DNA from: Macropodus opercularis | Lineage: Eukaryota; Chordata; Actinopteri; Anabantiformes; Osphronemidae | Reading direction: 5' to 3' | NCBI GenBank assembly: GCA_030770545.1 | Contig: CM061097.1 | Coordinates: forward strand, 20,664,501-20,728,500 | Length of the DNA stretch: 64,000 nt | Shown here: in pieces, positions 38,166-52,000 of the stretch | Numbering within the stretch: position 1 is the first letter of the stretch | Layout of the letters: each line of letters begins with the position of its first letter | Translations under genes and position numbers: made by a program | Notes under the pieces: model-generated | Told to the model about the DNA's origin: nothing | The model's database searches: none | Seen by the model: the letters and a program-made list of their open reading frames with translations, nothing else

Positions 38166-40487
38166 TGACTAATCTGGAACCATCCCAGTAAAACACTGGG
38201 AGGTCTCTCGGAACCACAGGGTACAACATTAAAGGCCTGAAAGCAAAAGACAAAACACTGGGTTTGTTGATTGAACCCGTGCAACCATCCTGCTTTGAGG
38301 CTGGGGAATCCTCAGGACGGTACTGTAGAGAGAAGAGAGCAGGAGAAAGACGTACACGTTTTAGCATAATTATATAGATTATATATTAGACAGAAACGTG
38401 CAATAGGGGTTTTAAGGAGAAACCTGGCCAACAACTTATTTCCCTGTTTTTCAAAACGTTTGTTGCACTTGAAAGACATTTCCACAGCTGTTTTAGTAAG
38501 TAAACATTCCAAAGCTAACCTACTGAAGCAACTCATAGAACATCAGCCTGTTGATGTCATCATTCGCACTGTGTTTGTGCAGACACACTTACCTGGTTAG
38601 GAAAAAAAGCCATGAGGTGGCAAAATGCTTGCTCCCCTGATTCTTACAGCATCAGATGTACTACCTGATATTCTGCCCTGAGTCTCACGTTTGCTGTTCG
38701 GACGGGATCCAAGGTTTCAGTTTGGAGGAAATTTTTATTTTTGTGTTTCTGTCAGACTATCGTGCTTTAGGACTACAAGGTACCTCGCCCTCATATGAAC
38801 AAGGAGAACAGCCCCATCAGATGTTGCTCTGTGGACCAGCCGGAACCAGCACCGTTCGCCTTGGCCATCTGGTTTATGTTACACTGCCTCGACCGGACCG
38901 GAGCCCAGGCTACCACCCCCACCCCCACCATCAGAAACAGGTACCCTCTGCTATCTGCTGAGGCAGATCATGTTCATGATGTTAGAGACTCTTGCTAAAT
39001 CAGCTTTTTGTCAAATGTGAATTCCTTCGCCTCAGCCTAAGATGGAAACCTGTACTGTTGAACCCAGAAGAATCGCTGCTGGGTTCCAGCTCGTGTTGGA
39101 GACTGGAGACAGTGGCAGGACTCTGCAGTCCAGTGCAGTGAAGAGCCTCAGAGCTGTTCACAGCGGCCATGACTCAACTTTCAGACAACCTCACCTGGAT
39201 GAGACCACAGACACTTTGAAGCATGTTACAGCCTAAGTGGACATGTGGGTGGGTGATGGCTAAAGTCTAACCCATCTAACTGTTCTCTGTGTTTCATGCT
39301 TACTGGCTATTACTGTAAGGACATCACAGTTGTCTGTCAGTAAGCGTTGCTCATCCTGTCAGCTACCAGAAGCTACAAGAAGGCTGCTGTGACCTGACCT
39401 CCCCCTGACGTGTCCTCTGACAGGCCAGGGAGGCGAGCTACACTTTGCTTTGCATGAATATTTACACAGTTATCTAGAGTAAATATCTGATTAGATGAGA
39501 TTTTTGGACCCAAATACAGAAATGTGTGAGGACGTTTTCAATATTGTCATAGAAGAGAAACAGCACAAATCCAGTGATATCCAAGTGCTTTAAGGGTTGT
39601 GAAAAACAAATAATTCAGTGAAGATATGGTTAATTTTGTTAAGTAAAAAGTGAAAACGTATGTGCAAGAAAGGTTAACTAACCATAAAGGATGTGCGAGA
39701 CTAATGAGATAGGAAGTAAGAAGCAAAGAAGGAAGGAAACCATTTCTTCCCAAGCTGAGAGGTGATGCATTCCACTGTAAATTGTCCACTTGGAGTAAGC
39801 AGTGTGAGAATTCTGATCTGATAAAAGGTGTTTGACGTCATTAACGTCACCAGATCCTGATGGATAATGTCCAAATCAACATAATTGACTTTCTGATAAA
39901 AAATAAACGCTCTTTGTTGAGGCTACGGCTGAGTGGCTCGTTTGGCGATGTTTACAACAGTGATAATGATCAACCCTAACCCTTCAGGCATCGCTTCAAA
40001 CATCCCGTCTGGATGCCACTGTTTTCAGCATTTTACCTTCCTCTGCCAAATCTAAACAGCATATGCCCTCAGCAAGCGACTGATCAGCGCTGCTCACACA
40101 GTAACATGAATCTTCAGTGATGCAGATGGAAACGTAGCCGATCTAACACTGTTGTGTCCAATGTGTCCAACTAAATAACTACTTTAATTTCACGTATGTG
40201 ATATTTTCAATCAATGCTGTGATGTAACAACTGAAATACATTTTGCCTGATTGTTTTGTGTCTATATCCAGTCACTCAGACATTTAACTTAAAATGACCT
40301 GAAACAATGGGCAAAAAGCAATTTTCAGATTTTTACAAGAAAACCTCAGTTCATTAAACATTCTTCTACCTGAATAATATACATATAAATATACAATATA
40401 TAAAGTAAAAATGTAAAAATGACATGAGTATTCTTTGCCTATTTTGGCTTCCTGTTACTTTAATTTAAAGAAAATAAAAATAAACCC

Positions 40488-40700
40488 AGTTAATTCAATA
40501 GATTTTTATTTATATAGAGCTGTACAAAGTCAGGGTTAAAGCCTTGAGCGGGTTTAAAGAACTTCATGTGCTCACCGCGGGTGGCGTCTAGCCCAGCTGT
40601 CATGTGGGTGACATACGAGGAACAAGCTGGACGGGTTGCCAGCCCATCGCAGGGCATCACTTTTGCTCTCACACATACAAACAGACACGCATTCACTCTT
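40488..40700 (-). repeat. Degenerate fish interspersed repeat
   Basis: Begins with a TTTTTATTTATATAGAGC tail, the reverse complement of the common ATATAAATAAA-type tail, and includes a GGTTGCCAGCCCATCGCAGG block then an ACACA-rich stretch. Both are familiar parts of abundant fish repeats. They could be two adjacent insertions. Confidence 0.5.
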
Positions 40701-41804
40701 GCCCAGTTAACTGACTGCATGTGTCTGGAATACCAGAAGGTCCGTCTTTCTGACCACTGACCTGCAAACTGTAGTTTTCATTTGGCTCTGCCACAGGATG
40801 CTTGTTGTGAAGTGAAGTAGTGCTGCAATTCCAGCAGGTTGAGACAAGGACTTCAATCAAGCAGAGGACTGGATTTATTTTAGGCGAAGCTAAAATACAA
40901 AGCTGTGGCTTCTCTAGTACAGTAGATGAAGGTCATTTCTGAACGGTTTAGTCAGATAACTAGCAGATGCAGATGTTTAGGAGATTGCTACAACTGGATA
41001 TTGTCAAACTACACTTACCGCTGGGTGTCTTTCACATGAAGCCCACAGCTGTGGATCGCTGAGGGGGAAGTGCATGTAAACAAGCACATTGTGGGACACA
41101 CTCAGTGCTCTCAGGAAGCATCCGTCACCACAGATACTGATAGACGCCTAGCTCCTGTTCCTGTCAGCTCCTGAGACCAGCTGTTGTGTAATACTCTGTT
41201 TTTGCTTTTCCCAGTAAATGAACAACATGTCCAAAACACAGATGGTTTGCTATATAAATTATTTTCATTACTGCACTGTTATGCATCATTATGCATTCAT
41301 GGAAATTTTGACCTGGTATTGGTAATGACTGAACATTATCCGTGAGGGAGACGGGAATTATGCAGAGGCAGGAACGTAGAAAAGCCTGGAGCATTTAGGA
41401 AAGATAAGGGTTTTTCTTTGGGTCCATCGCATGAGAGAAAGCGCTACGACTGCTACTTTGTTCTTGAGTAGGACAAGACATTTATTTCAGTTCAATATGA
41501 AAACTAATACAAAATATTTATTCATACAGTGCAGCCAAAGGCTGGTTAACACAGACATAATGACACAAAGCTGCACGACAGATAAAAGCAGGCAACCAGG
41601 TACGTGATCGGCTTCTTCACTGTCTTTTCTCTCACTCCTCACTGTGTGAACTCGGCCGGAGACGATCTCAGCTGACTGGACAGGCCAGCAGGTCATCACA
41701 GGCCCACAGACAGACACACACCCACTCTGCTGCTTTTACTTCACACTCCAGTCCAACTTATCTTAAACCGTCTCAAATGATTTTGACTGTGCAACTGTGG
41801 AAGC

Positions 41805-41970
41805 CAGGTCACCTGATGCTCATACAGGTGTGTTTGAGGTCATTGTCCTCTTGGAAATACGATGATGGTCCCAATAAGTGCAGACCAGATGGGATGGCAT
41901 ACTGCTTCGAAGATGTGGTAACCATGCCGACCAGTTTTACCTTACAGCCCCTTTGGTAACCACTGACCAG
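41805..41970 (-). mobile_element. Tc1-like transposase remnant with DND motif
   Basis: The minus-strand frame reads YAIPSGLHLLGPSSYFQEDNDLKHTC in substance: an AIPSGL segment, then the QxDNDxKHT block that carries the second catalytic aspartate of Tc1/mariner transposases. Only this short stretch is recognisable; the rest of the 96-codon ORF is not transposase-like. No terminal repeats seen. Confidence 0.65.
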
Positions 41971-42925
41971 GACCTGCAGCAGCCTCGTAAGCACCACTAG
42001 CTCGTCCGTCGTGAGCACTAGGTGGGTGGAGGCCAGTACCTTACAGGCTGGATCAACAATCTTGGGGGCTGATGCATTTCCTTTGGGGTCCACGCTCATC
42101 TATGGTTTTCATAGATTACATCCTGTAGAACCTGGATACTATGATCAGTAAATGAACTTCTCTCCACTTAATCTAACTCTGTATTGTTTTCTTATTTGCG
42201 CAGGACAACTAATCATCTAAATGTTGAAAATCACTCATCACGACTCATCTCATGAGTTCGATGAGAGACTCATGTCACGTGGCAAAGCCAAATATTGCTT
42301 TGGACAAATGGAGATATAATCAAATAACAGATCACAAAATATATTCCTAAACTGCTAAATCATCTTCCTTCGCTGAGTAACATCCACCCATCTCTGCTTC
42401 TCTGCATCCACGTTTTTGTGACCATCGTGCTGAGTTGTTTTCTATGTGATGCTTTCAAGCTGTTCGTGAATCTGGGGTTTGATTAATGGAGCTCCTTCTG
42501 CACATGAAGTCCCGTTTTTGATATGAACTGCTTTGCACAAGATCAGGATGTTTTCATGTTCTGAGCTAAATCTCAGACTCTCGTGTTTCAAGAGGAAGTC
42601 GTGCCATGTGCTCAGCAAGAGCTTCAAGGGACCAGGAAATCTGTGCGTTTGTAAAAAGCACTGCAATTAGTTTTTGGGACTTTGGGATTGTAGGAATTCA
42701 CTGGAGAATATTTATTAATTTGAAGTATTTCATTGGAGGTCAAAATGAATGCCGACTATTTCAGATATTAAATATTAGACTTTAAATGTTTCATACAGAC
42801 CCTGAAGAAGAACGATTTATATTATGAAGATGATGATGATGAGGCAGCTGTGTGTCTGACCTGTTGTCATGACAACAGGTGTCCTTAAACCTTATCTGTA
42901 AACAGATAACACAGCTTTATGATGT

Positions 42926-42978
42926 ACTTCATGAATTGGTGCCATATAAATAAACTGTAAAGTTGAATTAAATTGAGA
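42926..42978 (+). repeat. 3' tail of a fish interspersed repeat
   Basis: ATTGGTGCCATATAAATAAA followed by GTTGAATTAAATTGA is the typical end of an abundant fish retroposon. The upstream body is not recognisable. Confidence 0.55.
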
Positions 42979-44670
42979 GTGGAAATTAAGGAAGGAAATA
43001 GAGGATGTGGCGCATACAGTACTTCTCGTAAATATTATGATGTTAATTATGTTCATTGTGTCACAGGTGTATAATTATCCACTTACAAAACATTCCACAC
43101 GACAACTCTCTGCTGTAAATTGAATGTATGTTCAGTGGGTGAAGAAATCTGGCCCCTGCACCCAGTGAACAGCTTTCACAAAAAAGAAAAGAGACCATCT
43201 CTGAACATGGTATCCTCTTCCTCTTAATAAATCACAAGGCAGAACCTCCACAGGAACAGGAAGCAGGCTGTAACCTAAGACAACCTCAGAACTAACAATC
43301 TGGTGCCAAAGCTAACATCGCCCAAATAGGCATCAGAAAAAGAGGAAAAACGTCCGTGCACTTGGAATGTAAAGGACTTGACCTCACGGTCTCCTGTCTG
43401 AACGATGCAGACTTAAAATGAACCAAACCAGTTATTTTACTGAAATGATTAAAGCTGCAAAGTGCAAAAGAAAGCTTCACAGTGTTGATTGAGGAATGCA
43501 GGAATGCTGTACACGTCAGGACCTTCTGTGATTGCTGGTAATAGTTTGGACCTGGATTTGACAGATAGCGGTGCTTTGTGCTTTCTCATCTCTTCTGAAC
43601 ATGGATTTGGTTCTTGCTTTGATCTTGTCACTATATCCTCTTCATTATCGTTTCACTGTTTAATTGTATGTCATCAGTTCCTGCATCCATCGTTCCAGTA
43701 ATCTGACAGGGCCACAGCGTTCCAGCGCCAGCGGCCTTGGTCTTGGCCACTTGATCTTAACCAGCAGCCCAGAGTTTGGACCGAGGGGTCAACTATGAAC
43801 TAAAAGTCAAGAGCTACAAGTCAATGTTAATTTTACTTTATTGACACCGACGTGTTTTAGTTCAACGTTTTACCACAGTACGAAACAAGTCAATTAGCAA
43901 AAAGTTAAGCAAACATCGTCTTTTATTTGAAAATGTGTTTGGTAGAAAAATACACACTTCGGGCTTTTTCTTCTCTCTAAGCTTAGGTCATTGTTTGCAG
44001 TTTAGTTTTCTTAAAAAAATAAATTGTGAAAATTTTAAGATGATGTTCCTGCTGTAGTGGCATAACTCAAACAACCACACTATTGTCAAAGGTCCAACGT
44101 AATGAATCAGGCCAGTACGGAATGCAAGTACAAAGACGGTGTATTATTTTTAAATTAACATTCCTTACAGATTATTCTAAGCACTATTTCTGTTATTTTG
44201 ATGATAGTGATTCTGCGTGAGGTTTATTTGAATAAGAATGCACAGTGTGACGGGCATGATAGGACGTCTGTGATAATAATTTTCATTAAAAATAAACACT
44301 CGCTCAATGCAAGTCTGTTCTTTTGCATTGAGTAACGGCCCAAGAATCAACTCCCTGGTTTGCTGACCATAGCAGTAAGTGGGTCTCTGTGCCCCACCAG
44401 GCAGGACTGTTCATTTCCTCCTGATATGAAGTTTCACAAGTGTTTGTTATTTGAGAATGAATCCATATTTGGTATGTGGCGTGACATGTCATAAATTAAT
44501 CTGACTTATCAAATATCAGTCTCTGTGTTCTGCCAAGTTTCCATTTTGCTTGATCCATATTTAGGTCATCATGGGAGTTTCCTGCAAAATAAATCTAATG
44601 CTAAACGTATGACTTATAAATATAAACACACGAGACTTGTTAGTTGATACAGTCATACACAGTCATAATC

Positions 44671-44775
44671 TTTATTGAGCACATCCATTCAACATCACAA
44701 GCTGGTAGTGAAAAAGGAGTCGACCTGGTTTTCAATTCACTTTTAAGAAACATCACGGTTCATGACCAATTTATT
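44671..44775 (-). terminator. Candidate npr3 polyadenylation signals
   Basis: Minus-strand AATAAA hexamers at 44770-44775 and 44671-44676, 1.3-1.4 kb after the npr3 stop. They are the first canonical hexamers I found downstream of the stop. If used, 46050 down to about 44650 is npr3 3'UTR. Confidence 0.35.
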
Positions 44776-46050
44776 CAGAAAATTTGGAGAATGAAAATGG
44801 TTCGTTTACATTTTTGCCAACTTGATACTGGTTATTAAAAAGCATCTACACTACTATAATAACTGACATAATATGAAAAAATACTGTGAAATAGCGTAAC
44901 ATACAGTAACAATAGAGAAAAAAAGGATACGTTGAAAACAATTATGATGTTTAATCAGTTCACTACACATCCAATATAGATGTTTTAAATAAACAAAAAT
45001 AATTTAAATACATTAAGGTTGACTGTTAAATCACTCCCTACCAGATACTAAAAGTCATTATAGTAACATTAGGCAGAGCTTAAATAGAGGAAGCTTCAGT
45101 TTGGTGCTCCAGAAGAAAACTGTTTCTGAAAATCCACGATCAAGCAGTTAGTCCTTTAAGTTTTACATAAATAATGGAACCTGAAGGTAAACCTTCAGTC
45201 TGTTGTTGGACTTTCTGATTAGGAATATTTTGGATTCTGAATTTGGAGCTTCTGTGTTCTTTGGTATGTAAATAGATCATGAAGCAATAATATGGTATAT
45301 GTATATACATTTCCAAAAACTACAGCAGCAAAAATAGCTTTAACGGTTAACAGTTAGGCCAAATGTTTCCCTTTTCTTATTGCTGAATGATTTCTAATAC
45401 ATAAAACCTTTGTAAAGTGTGTCTTTTAGAAAGTAGTGCCACAAATTCAAAGAGTAAAAAAGTGTTTGTCTTTGGAGCCACGCGCTCAGGTTGTAATTGG
45501 GGTTTAGATGGATTTCATCGAGATGATGGTGAACTAAAAACCTTACACGTCAGTAGCGTCAAACTGTATCAGTAGCTTAAAGTCTACACATGTAGATATA
45601 CACTGACCCGCCTGCTATTGTAACACCGAGGAGGACAGAGGTTGGGAAGGCCAGCATTAAACGTTGCCCATCGTGATGCCTGCTTCCTACTCTACAATAT
45701 CAAAACTAGCAGGTGGGTTGTTTCAGCTTAAATGTGCACATCTAGCTTATTTTTTATCTTTTTGGCCACTTTGCTGTGTCGTTTCCGATGTTTTTTTTGT
45801 TGTTCACTACCCTTTTGTTTAAAAACCAGAAAGGCAAAGTGGGTCTCACCCATCCTACTGGTGCTGTTCACACCAGTACAATCATACATCTGTCTGTGAA
45901 GGAACATCCAGGTAAGTGGTACTTTGTGACTGTTACAATTGTCCTGAGTTACAGTAAGTCAAAACACTGAAGGATACAAACAAAATGTTTCAGTCTTTGG
46001 TCACATCCAGATGTGTGATTCTTGGTGAAGGGTCTTGGCTCTGCTGCCCA

Positions 46051-49000
46051 TTATGCTGCGGAGAAGTTTGATCTGATGGAATCCTCTCGTAACTGACGAT
46101 GCTTCCTGGTGTTGCCTTCTTCGCTGTGTGTGCGTCGCTCAATGGTGATTCTGTAGTTTTTTCTGCAAAACAGCAAATTACGCACACAACGTTTCATTTC
46201 ATTTCAACCTTACATTTAGAGAAACCGGACACGGTAGCTGAACCGCGTGATGCCGTGTGCAACGTTGTGTCAAAATCAGTTCTCACACACGATACGTCAT
46301 TTTAACGTGACTCTCGCTCTGCAGAGCTTTAATTACGTCGAGCTGGAGAACTGGCGCCACCAGCTGTTTATCGCTCACCTTTGTTGTCCTTCTTACAGTT
46401 ACTCTGTTCAGCTTTATTCCATGTGCCCTGTACTGACTGTACGAACTCCCACACCGCAGTGCATCACCAGTTCTCAGCTAAGGTCAACAATTAAAATGTG
46501 ATCCAAACCAAAACATGCTATGAAAATGCCATCAAAGACAAACACATGGACATTTTAAATACTACACACGATTAATATCAGCTACTGTTACCTGAAAAAG
46601 TAGAACGCTATAAGTAGTGCAGTTCCCAGAACAGCTCCCACTATGACTCCAGTCAAAGCCGATACTCCTAGACCACCTGTTTGGAGTTGGTCATTGGTCA
46701 AAACACGAGCTTCATGTGAACACCGGTAGATATTTTCAAGTCAGGTACTGGATAGCTACATGATTTGTCTGACGTCTCTGTGGGAGCTTTGTGTCTTCCT
46801 CTCAGAGTGAAGCGGTCAACGTTGAGGGCTGGAAGCAGTTGGAAGGTTCCATTCGCACCAAAGTAGTTGGCCACCACCTGTAAGTCCGTGGGTTAAATTA
46901 TCATCCAGTTCCACCTCCACAAGGCGAGAGGGAAGCTCTTAGCGCTTCTACGGCTTCTTACCTCATAGGTTCCTGCCTCAACATTGGTCATGGCCATCAA
47001 GGAAAAATCTCCGTTTCTATCACCGTTGACATCCATGGATACTTGGCCAGCAATACCTGTTTATCGTCATGACAACATCTGCTGTTTACCATCACATCTG
47101 AAGGATACGTCCAGGATCTAACCAGCTTCCCTCAGACCGAAGAAGTCAAATGCTAGTTAGACATTCAATGTGGTAAACACTGACTCGGTGTAAGCGGCGG
47201 CAGGTTTACCTTCAAAGGTTCTGTTCCACATGTGTGCGGTGATCTCGGTTCCGTTCTTCTTACTATATCCGTTCTTCATGGCTTCATGCAAAGCGATGGC
47301 ATACAGCAACAAGGCATCATGAAATCCCTCCACAAACACATTGACCTGTAATGGAACACCGTAAAGATGAAGGGGCAGCTTTCTCTTCACTTCAGGTTTA
47401 TTCATATGGCGCCCAACAAATCCCACATACACCAAGCCTTTAATTGAAAGGTCTTAAATATAGATAGAAGCATCACATTTTAAAATTTTAATACAAATTT
47501 AATGGCGACGGTGGAGAGGAAAAACCCATTGGAGGCTCAGTGTGGGCGACCATCTGCCTGGACCGGTTGGGGTGAAGAGAGAAAGGACCAGGCAGGATGG
47601 TTGGACCCGTGACTGAACACTGGGTCTGACGACGCCTGGAGAAGAGGACAGACAGGGACAAACATGACTAGAAACAGAGACAGAGTCAGTCACATGTCGA
47701 ACAATGGTGGCATGTTAGTGGATGAAGCAGAGGAGCTCAGCGCATGAAGGTCGTCCCCCAGCTTCACAGTCTAGCAGCTTCGCCAACTGTGAGCGGTACG
47801 ATGTCTGTTAACTGTAACCTTCTCATTTGTTGTCACTAGGACTTAGACTAAAGTGAGACTGAAACCTATAACTAACTCCTCAACCTTAACTCTGAGCCTT
47901 TCTCACCCAAACTCAGCGGCCAGTTGTTTGTTGTCCACCGTCCTCCTGTATTCAGAACTTGTGATTTTTTCTCAGCACAGATAAAGTCTTTCGCACGGTG
48001 TGACAGTAACTGTCTGCATTTAATTCTCTGCTAGGCTGATCATTTAACAGCTCTTCCCCCCAACCCTCTGCTATCTGACCCTTTCAACATATGGACACTA
48101 ACAGACCTTACAGCAGAACTGGAGATGCTGCTGAGCCTAGAAGCCCCTCAGCAGCTATGACTTCACAAATTTCTTTACAAGTAAAGTGAACCCATCCTGT
48201 CACAGACGCCTTTTGTTTTGTTCCAGTCTTCTTCTGTGGTGGGACGTCACTTCCGGCTTGGTTTCCTGTTTGCCATCACTGTTGTCGCTCCCACCGCGTC
48301 TTTCATTTCAGTGTTGAAGTTGCTCCACCACCACTACGTCGGTATGTGCAGTTCCTCTGATTGTTTGATTCGTAATCTGTCACTTTGGTCCTCGTATGAA
48401 CGTGTGTTGGTTAATTAGTGTGTTTGTATTAGTGCGTTCCTCCTGCGTAGCAGTGATTCTGAGTTGGTTAATGTTCATCTATTTAATTCTGTTTGCGTTT
48501 CATTGTCCACCTGCCCTTCATCTTTATTAAATCATTTGTATCTTTGGCTTTGGCTCCTCCCCCTCACGTTAGTTTGTCTGACCATGTGCTTGACACTGAG
48601 CGGCCCAGTGGTTTTATACATTCTCCCAGTATGGGAAGGAGTTTGTTCATCGGCCTGAGTGGCTCTAGTTGGCTTGAGGCTGTTTCAGGGTCAACATGTC
48701 TTCATTAGAAGTTACCATCATCTGCCGCCACATGCCACGTTCTGTTGGGGTTGCTGTAACCAGACCTTGGCTGAAAAATGTGTTACCGATGTTTCGGCTA
48801 ATAATAGGCTGATGTCCATCCAAGTCATCTACTGGACTTTACCACACCACGAACCACCTGTCTGCAGGTTCAGATTCTACGACTTCCTTCATACACTGAG
48901 AGCCGGTCAAGCTTTGCCACCACTTTGCATGTTCTTAACTGTGGGTTTTCCTCCTCCGCTAGTTTCTTCTCTCTGTACGTTTTTACAGCTATGATATGTT

Positions 49001-52000
49001 TCCAGTACAGTTGCCTTTGTTGCTGCCTCTCCTCCATCCACTCACCCCAGGCACATGGTCGCCTGCCCTGAGCCTGGTTCTCTTCTCTCTGGGTTTATTT
49101 AGCTTTATATACTACCTTGTGGAATCCAATGTCATATAAATCATATAAATCTGATATTTCTTCCATTATTTGCTAACCAACCGGGGATATTGAATTTACT
49201 GCAGGTGCTGATGGACAACATTGTGTTTCTGTGTGACAGCGGCACATACACTTCCACAGTCGTCACAGTCAAGCCCAGCGTTTTCGGCAGACCTCCTCAT
49301 TTCCATGGAGAAGTTTTCGAACTCTGGCTTGACTGTCCTGAGCAGTGTCACCGTGTTCAGAGAAGCGTACGCTTGCCGGGCATCATTGTCATACTTGTCC
49401 CCTCTCTTCCATGAGCCGTTGCCTAGAATTCAGGGAGACACAACAAAGTACGTTTTCCAAGGATATCTGACAATTGTAACTAAATGGATGTTAAGTACAG
49501 TAATTCCTCTAAACTGAAAACATCGACAGTATATTAGGTCCAGAGATGTTGGGGACACACAGTTTACAGGACCTTCTGTTTTATTTGCTGGAAACTTTAA
49601 TGTGAAAGACGCAGTTATTTTGCAGGAGCATTGTTGAAAATAAATAATCGAATAAATAACGATTTTTCTTTCTGAATCACTTGTTGATGCTATGTTTCGT
49701 TGGAGTGGAGCGTCGCTGACTGCTTGTACTACCCATTCCCTTTTACAGATATATAATATTTCTGTGAGCATTACCGTAAGATGAAGCATTGAAGAGTTCA
49801 ACGTTAAAGAAGAAACGGTTGCTGGTCAGCCTCCGCCTGTGAGCAGCCAACATGATCTCTCTTATTTTGTCTGCTTCCATGCACATGATCACCACTGAAA
49901 GAAAATGGAAAAACATTATTGTGTTATATTCATATCCCTTTTTTCAGTTCACTTATTAAACACAGCAAATGACTGGGAAAAGTGCAGTAAGAGAAAATGT
50001 TAATATCATGGTGAATATTCGTTGGCCACAGCAACTGGGTCAAACAAGTTCAGAAATGACGACCATGGATCCGGACGTGACTGGACTCTGGTGAGTCGGT
50101 GATTAGCCGTCGTTAGGGTAAATGAATGAAATGCAGACAGCAGGACGGTGGAATGTCACAAAGACAGAGACGTGGTCAGAAGCAGCTCAGACGTGATACA
50201 AGTCACACGTGGGGCCGGCAGATAAATCTGTGGATGCAGTGCTCGTCAAGTTCAGGTGCAGGTTTTCAGGTCGCGCCTCATCCTGTTTGTACTGAGCTAA
50301 CATTTTACTGTAGGACACTGTGATCATGACAACACATAATGTGTTCATAGTTTTATGGTCAAGCTTGTGTCTCACTGGCTTCATTCAACAATATTAATTT
50401 AACAGACCTAAATGTTGGACTACAAGACGTTAGCTGTAATCAGACAGGTTCTGATGTTTATCCAGATAGTTTATGGGGAATTAATTACAGTAACTACAGA
50501 CTTGAGTGATGAGCTGTACATCAAACACACCCACTGAGCAAACCTTTTGATTCAAAGATCCATAAATACATTTTTTATTAATTTGTTACTCAGTGTGGGC
50601 GACCATCTGCCTTGACCGGTTGGGGTGAAAGAGAGAAACCAGCAGCAACAGAACTCAGGCAAGATGGTTGGCAAGAGAAGGATCAGCGTTCAGAACCGTC
50701 TCCAGCTACATGCTTCATTAAAAAGGAAGGTTTGAAGCATCAAGCTACAGAGGAGAGTGAAGACATAGATATTTAAGTGTTTGGTTCACATAAATGTAAT
50801 ATTACAGTAAGTGCTCGCCCACATGAGGTGTGTGTAACACGCTGTGGCTGTTGCTGTTGCTGCAGTTGATACAGAATTGTCAGTATTACTGGTTTCTGTG
50901 TATTTGTCTGCTTTTGTATCTCATGTGTATGTATTGTGTTCATTTTGTCTATGCATCACTCATAAACCGATGGGTTCCAGTGTTTAAAAGCTGGAATGTT
51001 TCTGTAATACTGCAGTCGTGAATCCACAGCCAGATGTTTACTGCAGAGCACTGGGCCTTTGTTCCATACGGTGTTGTCCAATTATTATAATTACATTTTA
51101 TAATTTGGCATCAGTAATGGTCACGAATTTGAACCCTAACTTCTTCAGACTTCCTCCAATGTGCATTGGTTCAGGTGGTGTTGATTCAGGCTGGGAGACA
51201 GTGACACCAGAAGTGTTACTTGTGTCTGGTCTACTTCATGATTTGGTTGGAAGCAAGACATCCAGTGTTTTTTAGCCGCTCTTCTGTCTTGATCTAAACC
51301 CAGAACACCAGCAGCTGATCTTCTTCTTCAGATTCAAATGTGTTGCGTATACATTGTTTCTAAGTTCGGGGTCTTTTGTGGTCGGGAAGTACTTCTAGAA
51401 CTTTTTAGAAGCAGAGACAGGTGGTCAAGCATAAAGCTGGGACAGTTTTGACTCAGAGTCTTCAAAAACCCTGCTAATGTTTGAAACATGTCAAATATCC
51501 CTTTGATCACGAGTGATTTTATTCAGTCTGTCTCGGGGCCTGGTGCCAGCCCATGGGTCATTTGGTTCCGGTGGCTGTAACAGAGATGAGTCCAACTGAA
51601 GAACGACCTAGTGCAGCTGGTGGGAAGATGATGTGAGCGTCCCGGTGCTTCACTGATTCAGCCTCATGGCAGCGCGTGATAATCCAAGCGGTTGCTCCGC
51701 CACAAAACTCAACAAAGAATCCTCCCACAATCCAAATCCCAGCTTTTGATGATTGTAGCTGAGTGAGATGCGTCTTCTGTATGTGTGTGTATTACATGTA
51801 TATATTATATGTATATTTAGGTTTGAGCTTGACGTTTGTATTACAAAAGTAATAATGATGTTGAAAACCGAGGCAGACAGCACATAGCACCTGTGTAGAT
51901 TTCTGAGCGAGCTTCCTGCGGCTGCTCGTGTTATCGCAGTAGCATCGACAGTTTCTGATCTGCTACCGATGCACAACTAACAACGTAGGAATCCAGACGT

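Larger units (their letters stand above)
36319..44640. other. Intergenic region downstream of npr3
   Basis: About 8.3 kb. It contains a hexanucleotide repeat, LINE-like and L2-like scraps and a Tc1-like fragment, listed separately. The remainder has only short ORFs with no recognised similarity, and no RNA gene was recognised. Confidence 0.55.
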
